Position numbers and translations under genes: made by a program. A stretch of 64,000 nucleotides of DNA from NCBI GenBank assembly GCA_015680685.1, contig MNCI01006905.1, forward strand, positions 58,774 to 122,773. Direction: 5' to 3'. This DNA comes from Gnetum montanum. Lineage: Eukaryota > Streptophyta > Gnetopsida > Gnetales > Gnetaceae. Below are positions 1 through 10,039 of the stretch, in pieces (positions within the stretch are counted from its first letter, which is position 1; every line of letters starts with the position of its first letter). Below the pieces are notes generated by a model. It searched no databases, was not told the DNA's origin, and worked only from the letters and a program-made list of their open reading frames with translations.

Positions 1-380
1 AGGAAGTGAAATTAGCTAGGGCATTGACTAGGCAATGAAAAGTTGCAAATTTTGGCTAAAACATTCAGGGGACAAGAAAAAGTTGCAAATTTTGACTAAG
101 TATGGATGACTATGCTCTCACCCAACTACACTCCCACCAAAAGTTGAAAATTTTGGCTAACTGTGAAGTGTAGTCCTAGGTTAGTGCAACATTAAATGAC
201 CTCACGAGGGTATAAAAGCACATTTTACTATGGGTAAGTTGTCATTTTTAAACTTGCAAAATGCAAAATCAAGAGCATAGACTTGCTATTATTAGCATGC
301 ACTGCTAGAAGAGAGCATAGTTGGACCAAGATGATGTGCCAAAGTGGACACGTGCACCTAGGACTATTGAACATGGATGA
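1..380. repeat. Decayed LTR-like repeat with 'actatgctc' motifs
   Basis: This stretch has no credible coding frame. It carries short recurring blocks, such as 'gttgcaaattttg', 'tttggctaa', 'gactatgctctc' and 'gagagcatag'. The same blocks recur at 3,110-3,400, 11,880-12,060 and 13,370-13,860, on both sides of the G1 gag-protease region, which is why I read it as LTR-derived. A plus-strand TATAAAAG lies at 211-218. The family and its boundary are not visible because the window begins inside it. Confidence 0.4.
211..218 (+). promoter_or_regulatory. TATA-box-like TATAAAAG
   Basis: An exact TATAAAAG follows a short GC-rich stretch inside the LTR-like repeat at the left edge. It could be the U3 promoter of a plus-strand element truncated by the window edge. 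The neighbouring element G1 reads on the other strand, so this box would not serve it. Confidence 0.25.
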
Positions 381-1189
381 GGGGGAATGGATACTAGGCT
401 ACCTATCATAGGCATGCATAGAGGAGAGGATTCTATTAGTGTCTACCAAGTACCCCAAATACACTCTACCCTTTGCCAATTTTTGTGTCATTTTCCCTTT
501 CTACACTTTAAGGGTTTGAGGCATAGACATTGTTGGTGCCTTGTCATGGCAAGGACCACTATTGCCATGGGCCATTTTGACCATCAAGGCTAGGAGAGCC
601 TACATGACTAGGAGGGTACAAGATGATGAGGGTTTTCATGTGTTGCATGTGTGGGTTTTGGGTGCACATGGGGAAGGACATGAGGTTCCTACTGTGCTTT
701 TTGGAGGTCATGGTCACAGTGGTTGATAGTGCAGCTACAAATGGGATGGTAGGGGTCTCTCATACATTTATTTTTGGTGCAAGTAGGACAAGGTAGGGAT
801 CAAGGTTTTGGTTTTGGTGGTGACTGAGCATGGCCAATTGCAAGGTAGGGGACGTAGGAAAAGTGGAAAGGCACCAAGAGTTCTCACAGCATAGTTGCAA
901 GGGGGCTAGGGTTAGGGCAGTGGTAAGGGGTTTGTGTCTACATCATTTCATCTATTTTTTATAAAAATAAAAAATGTTTTTTTGGCATAGTTTAGGGTTG
1001 GCCACGGGGGCCATGGCTAAGGTTGTGGCTAGTGGAAAATTGTGCACATTTTTTTTGTCTCCTCCTTTTTTTATAACAAGTGAAAAATTTATATTTTGAT
1101 CTACACTTGGAGTAGGGGCTTTAGTTTTGTTCTTTGAAATCCCATAGGGTTTTTTTTTCTAAAATTCTTTTTTTTTCTTGATTTTTAGC
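381..1189. other. G-rich, gene-free stretch
   Basis: No supported gene. The plus strand is unusually G-rich, with runs such as 'gtaggacaaggtaggg', and T-rich runs occupy 950-1,180. One frame near 780-830 would give a short glycine-rich peptide, but it is closed by stops and has no partner. It is probably decayed retroelement DNA. Similar G-rich sequence lies at 2,740-3,060. Confidence 0.3.
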
Positions 1190-2100
1190 ATGGGATAGAG
1201 GTGAGGGATGCTACGTGCCATGAAGGATGTACCATCCAAAATCGTCGACATAAGGCTGGAGGAAAAATGAATGGCGAAAGATCTCTAGAGAGATACAACT
1301 GACCCTGCCTTTGCATGACGGAAAGTTGGAAAAATGAAGGTAGGGTACCTTGGATGGTCTACACGCAAATCAACCAAGGACTTCCCTAAGCGTATGCTAT
1401 GGCCTGCACTAGGGTTATTGTTGAGAAATGTAAAATAGAGAACGTAATGCAACGAGACGTAAATGTGAATATAGCGTGTAAATGTAAATAGAATGTATGC
1501 AGAAACGTGCAATAAACCAGAGTAATGCAAACAAGGAACCAGAACAGTACAACGGAAGGAAAAAATGAAACTATGCTGTATTAATTAACAAGATGTGCAT
1601 CGGTCAAAACATAGTTGCGTGTCTAGATTGCAAGTCCGACGTTAAGACCTGATGTGAGATGTTTGCAAGCACTAGGGATCACATGTGTCCAAGCTAAAGA
1701 TTGTTGGTTTTCTTTCTCCAAAATTTCCAACCCTTTTTTATGTCAATGAATAGGGTATTTATGCATCTTGCTAGGCTTGGGAGTAGGATTTATGAATGAG
1801 ATCGATGGCTGTGAGGCAAGAGAAAAACGGATCGTGTGACAAGTGTTCGATGTACAACTGTGTGTGAACTGGATGTATGTAGGCAGACTACGTTCTAGAC
1901 TGGATGCATTGTATCTTACAATGTGTTTTAGCTTGTGCAAGCTGGCTTATGCCCATAGAAGCATGTACAATTTGTAGCGTAAGACCTTGACCAGCTCAAA
2001 AATGTGAAAAATTTACAGTGACTGATAATGTACAATAAGAGAATTTTACTCTGGCTCACTTGGAATTTCTGAATCTATGGATTAACTACTGCTAAAAGTG
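1190..2100. other. CpG-retaining block, possible younger insertion
   Basis: Most of the window is nearly free of CpG, yet this block has many (for example near 1,240-1,260, 1,440-1,510, 1,545-1,640 and 1,850-1,980). No coding frame, LTR pair or target-site duplication could be defined. The contrast suggests DNA that has been methylated for less time or inserted more recently, such as a solo LTR. That is inference from composition only. Confidence 0.3.
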
Positions 2101-2690
2101 TTTTTGCTTCACCAAGGTTGCCAACATGCATTGATCTTGTCCTAGCGTGCCCTCAGCATGTGTCTAAAGTGCTTTTGCTTGGTCATGACCAGTGCTCATG
2201 CTGGACTCATGCTACCAGTGTCACCTTAGCGTCACCTCAGCGTGCATGACCAAAAATGATGCATTTTGTATCAAAATTCCACCTTTAAGACTTGTTTTTG
2301 AAGTGTAACTGTTGCTTAACCTTGAGGATGTCTTGCATGTTTAATTTGAGCCTGTCTATGCTTAGATTTAGGCCACTTTTGGCAACTCACGCTGAGCTCA
2401 TGCTGTCAGCATGACCTTAGCATGAGCAGCAAGATTTGTGTAAGTTTTACTCAAAACCTTGGATTCTAGATGCTAAAACTTATAGTAGCCATCAGTGGGC
2501 CCTGAGGGAACCCTACCCATTCAAATTAGGATCATTTTGACCTAATTTTGAGGCTCTAAAAGTTGCGCATGCTACACTCATGTTGGTAGTGTGACCTGGG
2601 CATGACCTTGGTGTGCATGACAAGATCCATGCACTTTAGTCCGATTTTTGAACTTCTGGATGTTGAAGAGCAGGGTTGTTCTCATTTCAA
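2100..2690. repeat. Degenerate tandem repeat, about 170-190 bp period
   Basis: Three loose copies of one unit can be seen, centred near 2,230, 2,410 and 2,600. Each has a 'gctcatgct...' block, then a 'gtgaccttagcatgac' type block, then 'aagat..tgca' and a short run containing 'tcaaaa' or 'tccgatttttgaa'. Copies differ a lot, so the repeat is old. No gene is present. It may be the variable subrepeat region of an LTR or of an untranslated region of G1. Confidence 0.4.
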
Positions 2691-2739
2691 ATTGTTGAGC
2701 TGAAATTTTGTGGTTTTTCAAAGGCCATGTGTGAGGGGG

Positions 2740-3080
2740 AAAGGTGCTTGTACCCTATGGCATGGCTACATGACTGTAGGAGCCACAAGGGTGCTAAATG
2801 CTAGAGTGTGTTTTTTGTCTTTTTTTAATGATTTTGTGATGTAGGGTAGGGATGAGGGCTTTGACAGTAGCCAAGAGCAACTTGCTGTAGGGCAGGAGGT
2901 AAGGGTTAGGCATGTTTGGAGCCATACCTAGTGCATTGGGAGCTGTGGTCGGCACGTTGGGTTTTGCAAGGGCCCATGGTGGGGTGGTGCATGGTGCTAC
3001 AATAGGGCATGTTGTGTGGAGAGAGTGTTGAGGTAGTGGCCAAAACCTAATTCCCTATGGATCGTAACTAGGAATACACT
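2740..3080. other. G-rich, gene-free stretch
   Basis: No gene supported. Composition and phrasing ('gggtagggatgaggg', 'gtggggtggtgcatgg') resemble 480-950. It is probably part of the same old repeat. Confidence 0.25.
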
Positions 3081-3109
3081 CCCCATGCCTTGCAGGTGTA
3101 GTTAACACA

Positions 3110-3400
3110 AGTGTTTGACAAAATGCGTCTACCCAACAGTTAGTTTTTTCAGTACTATGCTCTATTGGGAGTGTAGTTAGGGAGTTAGAAAATTTTTACA
3201 ATCTGTGACTATGTTGTCCACATTTTGAAGCATAGTCAAGGTGCTCCTATAGTTAGAAAAAAATTTCACTATTCCTAGACTATGCTCTCCACTAAGGCAA
3301 TCTAGAGGTAGAAAAATTCTACAATTTTCTAAACTATGCTATCCCAAGTTAGAAAAATTTTGCTAATCATGCAATGATGCAAAAATTGTAGACTACAAAC
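3110..3400. repeat. Repeat block with 'actatgctct' and 'agaaaaatt' motifs
   Basis: Degenerate units of about 50-70 bp combine 'actatgctctcc' or 'gaagcatagtc' with 'gttagaaaaatttt'. They match the style of the array at 13,370-13,860. This is the best candidate for part of the far (3') LTR of G1. No gene is present. Confidence 0.4.
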
Positions 3401-4160
3401 TATAATAATGCTAAACATGTGAAGCTGCCATAATGTTAAACTTGTGAAAATATGTTAATGTTAAACCTATGAAATGAAATGTTGATCCAATGCAAACATG
3501 TTGTACCCCAATGAGTACCAAGCATGTCAAATAAGTTGGTTGATGTCCTATACCTGTGGTGTCCTAGAGGGCATTGCCAAAATCAAAAAATTTTGCTAAT
3601 CCTTATTATGTTGTGTTAATTTTACTAAACTCATTTTAATGGTTTTACGTCAAAATCTGCATCTATGTACATATACTAACACTTTGTTAATTACTTGGTT
3701 GTTGTAAAGTGTTGCTAAATCCCATATTTATCATTGTGAAGCTTCTTGGCATCTTGTGCTGCATGAGAGAGCCTATTCCCAACACACCTACACTAGATAT
3801 GTAGGTGGGTCAGTAGGCAATGTGGTTCAGACTAGGAGCTCATGAGTTCTTGGAGTACCTGAAGCAGCAGTTTAATGTGATCATGTGGTCATACTTAGCG
3901 GTGGAGGTAGCCAGTGCTATCACTAAAACATTACTACCTGGGACTAACTGAGACATCTTGAGGTTCATGTCCGATGAGCCCATTACTAGTGGTGATGGAG
4001 CAAGTGGTTTGGGCAAAGGCTCTAGGGGCAGTTGGTACATATCCAAGATTTGGCATATGGTAGGGTTCAGTTGCTACAACAAGAGCAACATCCTCTTTGT
4101 CACTTTGCAAGTGCACACCCTATCCCAGAACCCACCTAGAATTGTCTACTGTGCTAGAGG

Positions 4161-4249
4161 GTAAGTTCTTTTATGTCTTTCACAATTTATCTTTCTTGCT
4201 ATTAGCTCATGCTAAGCTACTAACCACTCATACTTAATGCTATATTTAG
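4161..4249 (+). other. Probable spliceosomal intron (phase 2) in FCP1-like remnant
   Basis: The donor is gtaagt, directly after the codons for 'YCARG', and the acceptor is 'tatatttag'. Removal joins a split glycine codon and restores an open frame into 'VDEKCLHDY'. The length is 89 bp. Unspliced, the frame stops at once. Confidence 0.55.
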
Positions 4250-5996
4250 AGTAGATGAGAAGTGCCTACATGATTATGTAGATGCTCTAGCCCTAACCTG
4301 CACTACCTTGGAGGTGTTCTCTTCTAACCTGAATGTTTAGAAATGTGTGCTTGAGTAGGTAGGGTCTAATTTGAAGGCCTACCCTACCCAATACCCAAGG
4401 GAATTTGACCAATGCAAGATCCATGACTAGTTGGATGAGGAGTGGGTTATAGGTGTGATTAACACCAAGGAGATGCTTACATCACCACCTCTGTCTTGCA
4501 CTCTATTTGTGCCATGTATGCACCTATGTTTTAGCTCATGTGCTTACTCATGTATTCTTGTTAATTTACCTTTTCCATGATGTTAACATTGTTTTGTCTC
4601 TATTGTAGTGGTGGTTTCTTTAGGTGAGGTGATGATGCTCATCACAAGCTGTATAGAGGCCACTGTCAGCATGAAGTATGGCAATGTAGAGGGTGCGCAA
4701 CATTGGCTCTACTACAAGGCCTCAAAGGCACTGAATGCTAGGCTCATGCATGTAGGGTTGATGGACCTATTTTTTGCGCTTAGCCTAAGTATTCTGATGG
4801 CTAAAATGATCATCATCATTGACTCCTTCAGTAGTGACATTCGACAATTTTTCACCTGCATGCATGGTATGAGGGTAGTGCTTAACCTTGGTGAGGCCTT
4901 CTTTGTCAACATCTTTGGACTTCCCACTAATGGCTCATCAATTATTGATGAGACTAGTAGGGAGGTGGACTACTGAGGAGAGATCAAGGACTAGTTGGAT
5001 GCCACCCAATCTCTCAAGGACATGCTTGTGCCTAAGGTATGGGAGCTATACTCTCTTCTTCACACATGGGAATTCCAAAATTTTCCCTTCCAAGGAAAGA
5101 TCCTCAGAGTGGAGTAGGCATCGATGATGAAAGAGGTACTACTACAAGGCACAAGGTTTAACTACCTATATTGCAATCGACTTGCATGTAGATATCTCTA
5201 GGTTATGGCTTAACACTCAAGCACAGTCCCACATCCACTTTACATTCTTCATAGGGTACCTATGAACATTTGTGGATCTATTAGTCATACATGATGGTGG
5301 GCATTGTGTGGTGTAGGATTTGGAGCTACTCTCAAAGACATGGATCAATCATCTATTTACGATCACAAAAGCATAGAATCCCCCAAAGGAGATCGATGAG
5401 TTGTTATTAGTAATGACCAAGGGTCCTATGGGGTGGTTACATTATTTGCATGATAGTGCAAGTAAGGGTCCTCTAGTTGGCATCAGGGACATGGCTGAGG
5501 TGGACCACTACATTGCAAAGATGGTGGGATTGTTTAAGGTAAAGATTAAGAGGCCACATGCTATAGAGGAGGCTATTCCTAAGGCCAAGAGGTTAGGTAG
5601 CAAAAAGATCTGTATCAAGTCTCAAAGCTTATGTACAGAGGTTGTAGATTAGTATGCATAACTTGTTAGATGCATTTATCACATCTTTGTATATTTACAT
5701 TTTTATTTTTTCACTTATGCTATGCTATTATCTAGTACTAATGTGCTATGCATATGTGTTGATTATAGAGACCGAAGAGAGGACTTCCAGAGAAGTGGTC
5801 AAGTTAGTAGTAGAAGAAGCACCTCCTCAAGCTAAGGAGGGAAGGACTCATGGAGATAATCTAGCTAGTGTAGTAGAGATCCTCTAATAATTGAAGGAGG
5901 AGGAAATGCTCCACCTTGACAAGGGTGATTTTGATTACCTATTCAATGGCGTACGACTAGGTGACCCTCTTACACTCATGCCTAAGGGCTTTCTAG

Positions 5997-6087
5997 GTAA
6001 GTAACTTGTATTGCCATCTATTATTACCATTTTTCTCTAGTCTCTTTAGTTGCTTGGTTGTGTGCTAATTGCATCTTTGTGTTACAG
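5997..6087 (+). other. Probable spliceosomal intron (phase 1)
   Basis: The donor is gtaagt after 'MPKGFL' and the acceptor is 'tttgtgttacag'. Removal gives an alanine codon and continues as 'LHMPTSGPMF'. The length is 91 bp, close to the other two introns. Confidence 0.6.
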
Positions 6088-6225
6088 CCTTACATATGCC
6101 TACTAGTGGTCCAATGTTTACCTTCTACATGGAGTCATGGGTAGACATTCCTAAAAAATTTACATTTATGGAGGGTGTTGTGGAGGACATGGTGGACTAT
6201 TTACAATAGAAAAATCCTAAGCTTG

Positions 6226-6318
6226 GTATGTTTGCTATGATGTTTATTTTCTTATGTTGCTTTACTAATTGAATGCTTAATTTTTGGCCAAGATTAATCA
6301 CTTGTTACATGCCAATAG
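6226..6318 (+). other. Probable spliceosomal intron (phase 1)
   Basis: The donor is gtatgt after 'NPKL' and the acceptor is 'catgccaatag'. Removal gives a glycine codon and continues as 'SKLWWDSSK'. The length is 93 bp. Confidence 0.55.
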
Positions 6319-7539
6319 GTTCTAAGCTTTGGTGGGATTCAAGCAAGGTAGTGAAGGTGGATACCCTCCTTGAACTCCCTCCTAAGGTCAATCAAGTGTC
6401 TCATCATATGTATGAGACAACCAGCAACTGCATGTTTTCTTATGAAAAATTATTGTAGGTTTGTAGGTGCTCAAATGAGCACCTATGGGAACACATGCAT
6501 GAGCTTTAGAAGAGAGTGACCAGCCAGGATATGAAGATCAAGGATCTTTAATGCCGATATGACTTTATAGTAGCTAGGTCATAGGGAGATAGAACTTAGC
6601 AAACCTCTAAGATAAAGTATGCTTGTTACTAGTCAACTCTCAGAGGTAATAATGAAGCCACCAGGGAGGTAATCAAACAATGATTGCAAATGGACCTACT
6701 CATCCAAAAGAATCAAGACTAGAAGAATTAAAACACAAAGGTGTATCAGTGGGGGAAGACTCAAAAGAACCACAAATACCAATACAAGCGTGAGTGTGAT
6801 GCATACCTTCAATGGTACAAAGAGGAGTCTATTGAACACCACCATCTTGAGATGTTTCTTGAGGAAACTAGCAGAAGGTAGGCTTATGAGTTGTTTGCTC
6901 AACATATAGTGGTGAGTGGCTCTCTTGAGAGGTAGATCATCATTCACTTAGGAGAGGCTTCCTCTACTACATTTTTCATGGAGCTACCCACATGGGCCAC
7001 AATGGACAAAGGTAAGACCCTTACAAGAATTAACTTTGGCTAGGAGGATTGGACTTAGTTTTTAGAGGTTGAGATCCTTTGATGCTTGGAGGTTGGCCTT
7101 GAAACGTTGCCTCCAAAAGATGCTGATGTGGGACCCTCTTAGGTTAGTTGTTAATTTGTGCTTTTACATGTTTTGAGTTAGCTTGTGTAGTACATATTTA
7201 CTTACTAACTACTTGTTTTATTGCAACTATGATAATAGGTACCAGGAGATGGTGCATGCCCTAATGGTGCATGGGGGAAGAAGGACCTCTACCACCACCT
7301 AGAATCACCAATTGAGCATGTCCTAATGTGGCCCTACTATTGGGAATTTTTCATTTTTTTTGTAACTTTTTGCTACTCATGCTGCTCATACTATGTACTA
7401 TGTGTAATGTGTAATGTGAAAACTCTTTTTTGTATGTTTTATTTATTTATTTTGAACTTACTATGGTTGTAATGCGATGGATTAATGTGCCAAGTTAGGA
7501 TTATGCTATGATAATGTAACTTGGCCATTGTGAGCCCCA

Positions 7540-7820
7540 TGCTAGTTTAAGGCAATTTCAAGCCATGATGATTGCTAGTTTAAGGCCATTTTGGGCCACA
7601 TTGATGGTATTAAAGGCACTAGTTTAAAGTCATTTTAGGCTACAATAATAGTTTAAGGTCATGGTAGGCCATGAGTTGCTAGTTTAAGGCCATGGCATGC
7701 CACACATTTCCAGTCTAAGTCCATGGTGGGCCATAGTGATAGTTTTAGCCCATTTTGGGCAACTACGAGAGGATGAAAAGCATTGCTAGTTTTAGGCCAT
7801 AGCAGGCTATGTAGTGCTAT
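7540..7820. repeat. Degenerate tandem repeat, about 35-45 bp unit
   Basis: Seven or more loose copies of 'gctagtttaaggccat' followed by a variable 'tttgggcca' type block. Units differ by several bases. It lies between the end of G1 protease and the last exon-like block of the antisense gene, with no coding frame. Tandem arrays are common in the 3' untranslated region of plant Ty3/gypsy elements, which would suit G1. Confidence 0.6.
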
Positions 7821-8149
7821 TTCTCTTTTTGTGATTTTGGATCTTTTTAATTTTTATGGATTTTTATGTTTTTCATGCATAAACTAATGACTACTAGAGG
7901 GTAACTAAACAAATGTATATGTAAACTAAGTGAAATGCATAAACGAAGCAAACAAATGTGTAAACAAAGTAGATAATGTGTAATCTAAGTAATAAAGCTA
8001 AATGTAAATTCATAGACAAATCAAGGTAAAGAAAAAAAAATAAATGCATGGCTAAATATATAAGCAAAGGATAGGTAGGCACCTTCCATGTGTTGGACTA
8101 AGGGGATGTCTTAATCATGTAGTTGCTTCCTAACCTAGTGTGGGTTAGG

Positions 8150-8960
8150 AGGTTCATAGGGCCTAGATGGTACTATGCGACACTTCCCTTGACTTTCATA
8201 TGCTATGTTGAAGGGAAATTTAGCCCATAAGGAATCCTCCAGGAGGTCATTGGTTTCTTTCACTTATTCAAGTGGGTTAGCATCACATGCTTCATCCTCA
8301 TCCTTTGTTGTAGATACATCATTAAGGAACTCCACCTCTAACCCTTGCTCAATGTCAATGTTGTTAATGGCCAAAGGCATTGCATTATCATGGTGGATAA
8401 TGACCTCATCACCTTCATATGGAAGGTGGATTTCTTGATGGATGGGAGAGAAGATGGCTTGTAATTGTACCAGCCAAGGCCTACCCAAGATCAAGTTGAA
8501 GCCTATCATATCCTCTACAATAATGAACTTACTAGTAGTGGGGAATTATTCCTCTGCCATGAAGGCTATTATGATGGTTCCTCTAACAATAATGCATGAC
8601 CCATTGAAGATATTTAGGCATGTTTTTTATGGGCTTTATTTGGTCAGCGAGGCTAGCTTATCAACAATAGTATATGGGATGACATTGTTGCTACCCCATC
8701 GTTGACATGCACCCTATGGATCTTGCATTGACCAATGCATATTGTGATAAACATGGGCACTATGGTGACGTGGCCCTTTTTAGGATTATCTTTAATCACT
8801 TCATCACAAAATGCTAGGGGTGTTGAGCCTAATTCTTGTGGTGCAGGAGGCAACATCATAGCATGGATGGCATGTTCATCACCTAGGATGTACTCCATGA
8901 TAGGAATGAAGGTCAACATGTAGACTAGCACTTCACAATGGGTATATGAGGTCATACAAG
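8150..8960 (-). pseudogene. G1 retropepsin (aspartic protease) remnant
   Basis: This domain would cut the Gag-Pol polyprotein inside the particle. Reading down from 8,955, the frame gives 'CKIHRVHVNDGVATM', the place of the active-site block. There the catalytic aspartate of a D-D-G motif appears as asparagine. The flap region follows in a stop-broken frame, and then the typical C-terminal 'LILGRPWL' with 'FSPIHQEIHLPYEGDE' (about 8,500-8,400). The order and spacing of the two motifs fit plant Ty3/gypsy proteases. The frame fades near 8,150, and no RT follows. It sits directly downstream of gag on the same strand. In-frame TAG/TAA codons show that it is inactive. Confidence 0.75.
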
Positions 8961-10039
8961 CTCAGTATTATGTTTTTCTACTTTAAGGCTTACATCACTT
9001 GGGCCAATGCATCTAGGAAGTCCTTGCTAGTGTCTATTATTTTTCTAGCCTTGACTTCCTCCATACATCCTAAGAGATGAATCTCTTGAGAAGGGGACTT
9101 GAGCTTGGCTTGCCTAGCCTACTAGGAAGCTTCAATGCTCGGTTGTGGCTTACTGGTAGTGGCCTTTTTGATTATTTTGGCTATCAGGACTACTAAAAGG
9201 GGGACTAGTTTGGGAAAACCTAGCACTCTCTATTCTTGATGTTGCCTAAGCATTTTATTAGTGAGCTATTCATTAGGCCTCTTAGGTTGCCACCTAGATG
9301 GTTTGTTAGTGTTTCCTATGGGATTCACTCTCGAACAGGTAGAGACTGGTGTATTACCCATCACCAAACTTCAAGTACGTAAGGAGTTAGCATGTTGTGG
9401 CATCCTTACAACAAAGGGTGGCTAAACTATTAGTGCTACAACATGCTATGGAGCCGTGATCACAAAGGATATTTTTGATGCCCAAGTTCACACTCTAAAG
9501 ATGAAAGGGGACCTTATACTTATGGAGGCCAAGGGGGCCCTTGTGTTGCTAGAGGGCACATAGACCACAAATGGCATTTACACCAGTTCTAGGTTTTCAT
9601 CAATGTTAATGGTATTGATGACATACCCTACATCATCTACATTTATAGGGTCCTTATATATCCTCATGGATTGGTTTTGAGGCCTCGTTGGGTTGGTAGC
9701 ATTGAGAACCAACTCTCCTCTATTAATCATCTATTGCAAGTCATCTTGCAGGGCCATGCAAAAGTTAGTGTTATGGCTAGGCAACTAATGGTAGTGACAA
9801 AATCTATCCAACCTAAAGTTCTTAGGAACTAGAGGCTCATTTGGAACCATAGCCAAGGGATTACTTTGAAGCTCATAGTATCTGTCATGTCTTTTGTGAG
9901 TGTCCTTTGAAATCTACTTGTATTAGATGCATCTACCTTGAGCAATTAGTCTAGGAGTTTCAATGGTTTTAGGGGTAGAAGGGTATACTTTGAGTGATCC
10001 TTGTGCTCAAAGTTGATCCTTGGAGTTACCTGCAGTGTG
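8961..10039 (-). pseudogene. G1 gag-protease linker, decayed
   Basis: No recognised domain. Minus-strand fragments in several frames, such as 'KSPSQEIHLLGCMEEVKARK' near 9,100-9,030, look coding but are broken. Position between gag and protease of the same element is the only basis for the call. No CCHC zinc knuckle was seen. Confidence 0.4.

Larger units (their letters stand above)
3733..7340 (+). pseudogene. Spliced FCP1/NLI-like HAD phosphatase remnant fused to unknown C-terminal part
   Basis: FCP1/NLI-type HAD phosphatases dephosphorylate proteins such as the RNA polymerase II tail. Frame 1 from 3,733 shows a degraded 'LLGILCCM' where the catalytic DxD block would be, then 'RLGAHEFLEYL', 'FNVIMWS', 'SKIWHMV' and 'NKSNILFV...NPP'. 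This order matches plant FCP1-like proteins (RPG..EFL, vWSS, K.LW, SNTLLVDDSP..NP). Both aspartate motifs are lost and stops interrupt the frame. A GT-AG intron then leads in frame into 'VDEKCLHDYVDALAL', the usual end of the domain. Further exon-like blocks follow at about 4,600-4,976 ('NIFGLPTNGSS', similar in style to plant mobile-domain or transposon ORFs), 5,140-5,652, 5,770-5,996, 6,088-6,225, 6,319-6,560 and up to about 7,300, partly coiled-coil-like. I do not recognise these later parts. The gene lies antisense to G1 gag-protease. It may be a captured gene, an element-borne antisense ORF, or a host pseudogene. Confidence 0.55.

Noticed and set aside
1285-1940. Minus-strand ORFs of 65-81 codons
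   Set aside because: No family resemblance, and the frames fall in the CpG-retaining repeat-like block.
8205-8923. Plus-strand ORFs at 8,205-8,438, 8,442-8,705 and 8,735-8,923
   Set aside because: They are reverse-strand shadows of the G1 protease.
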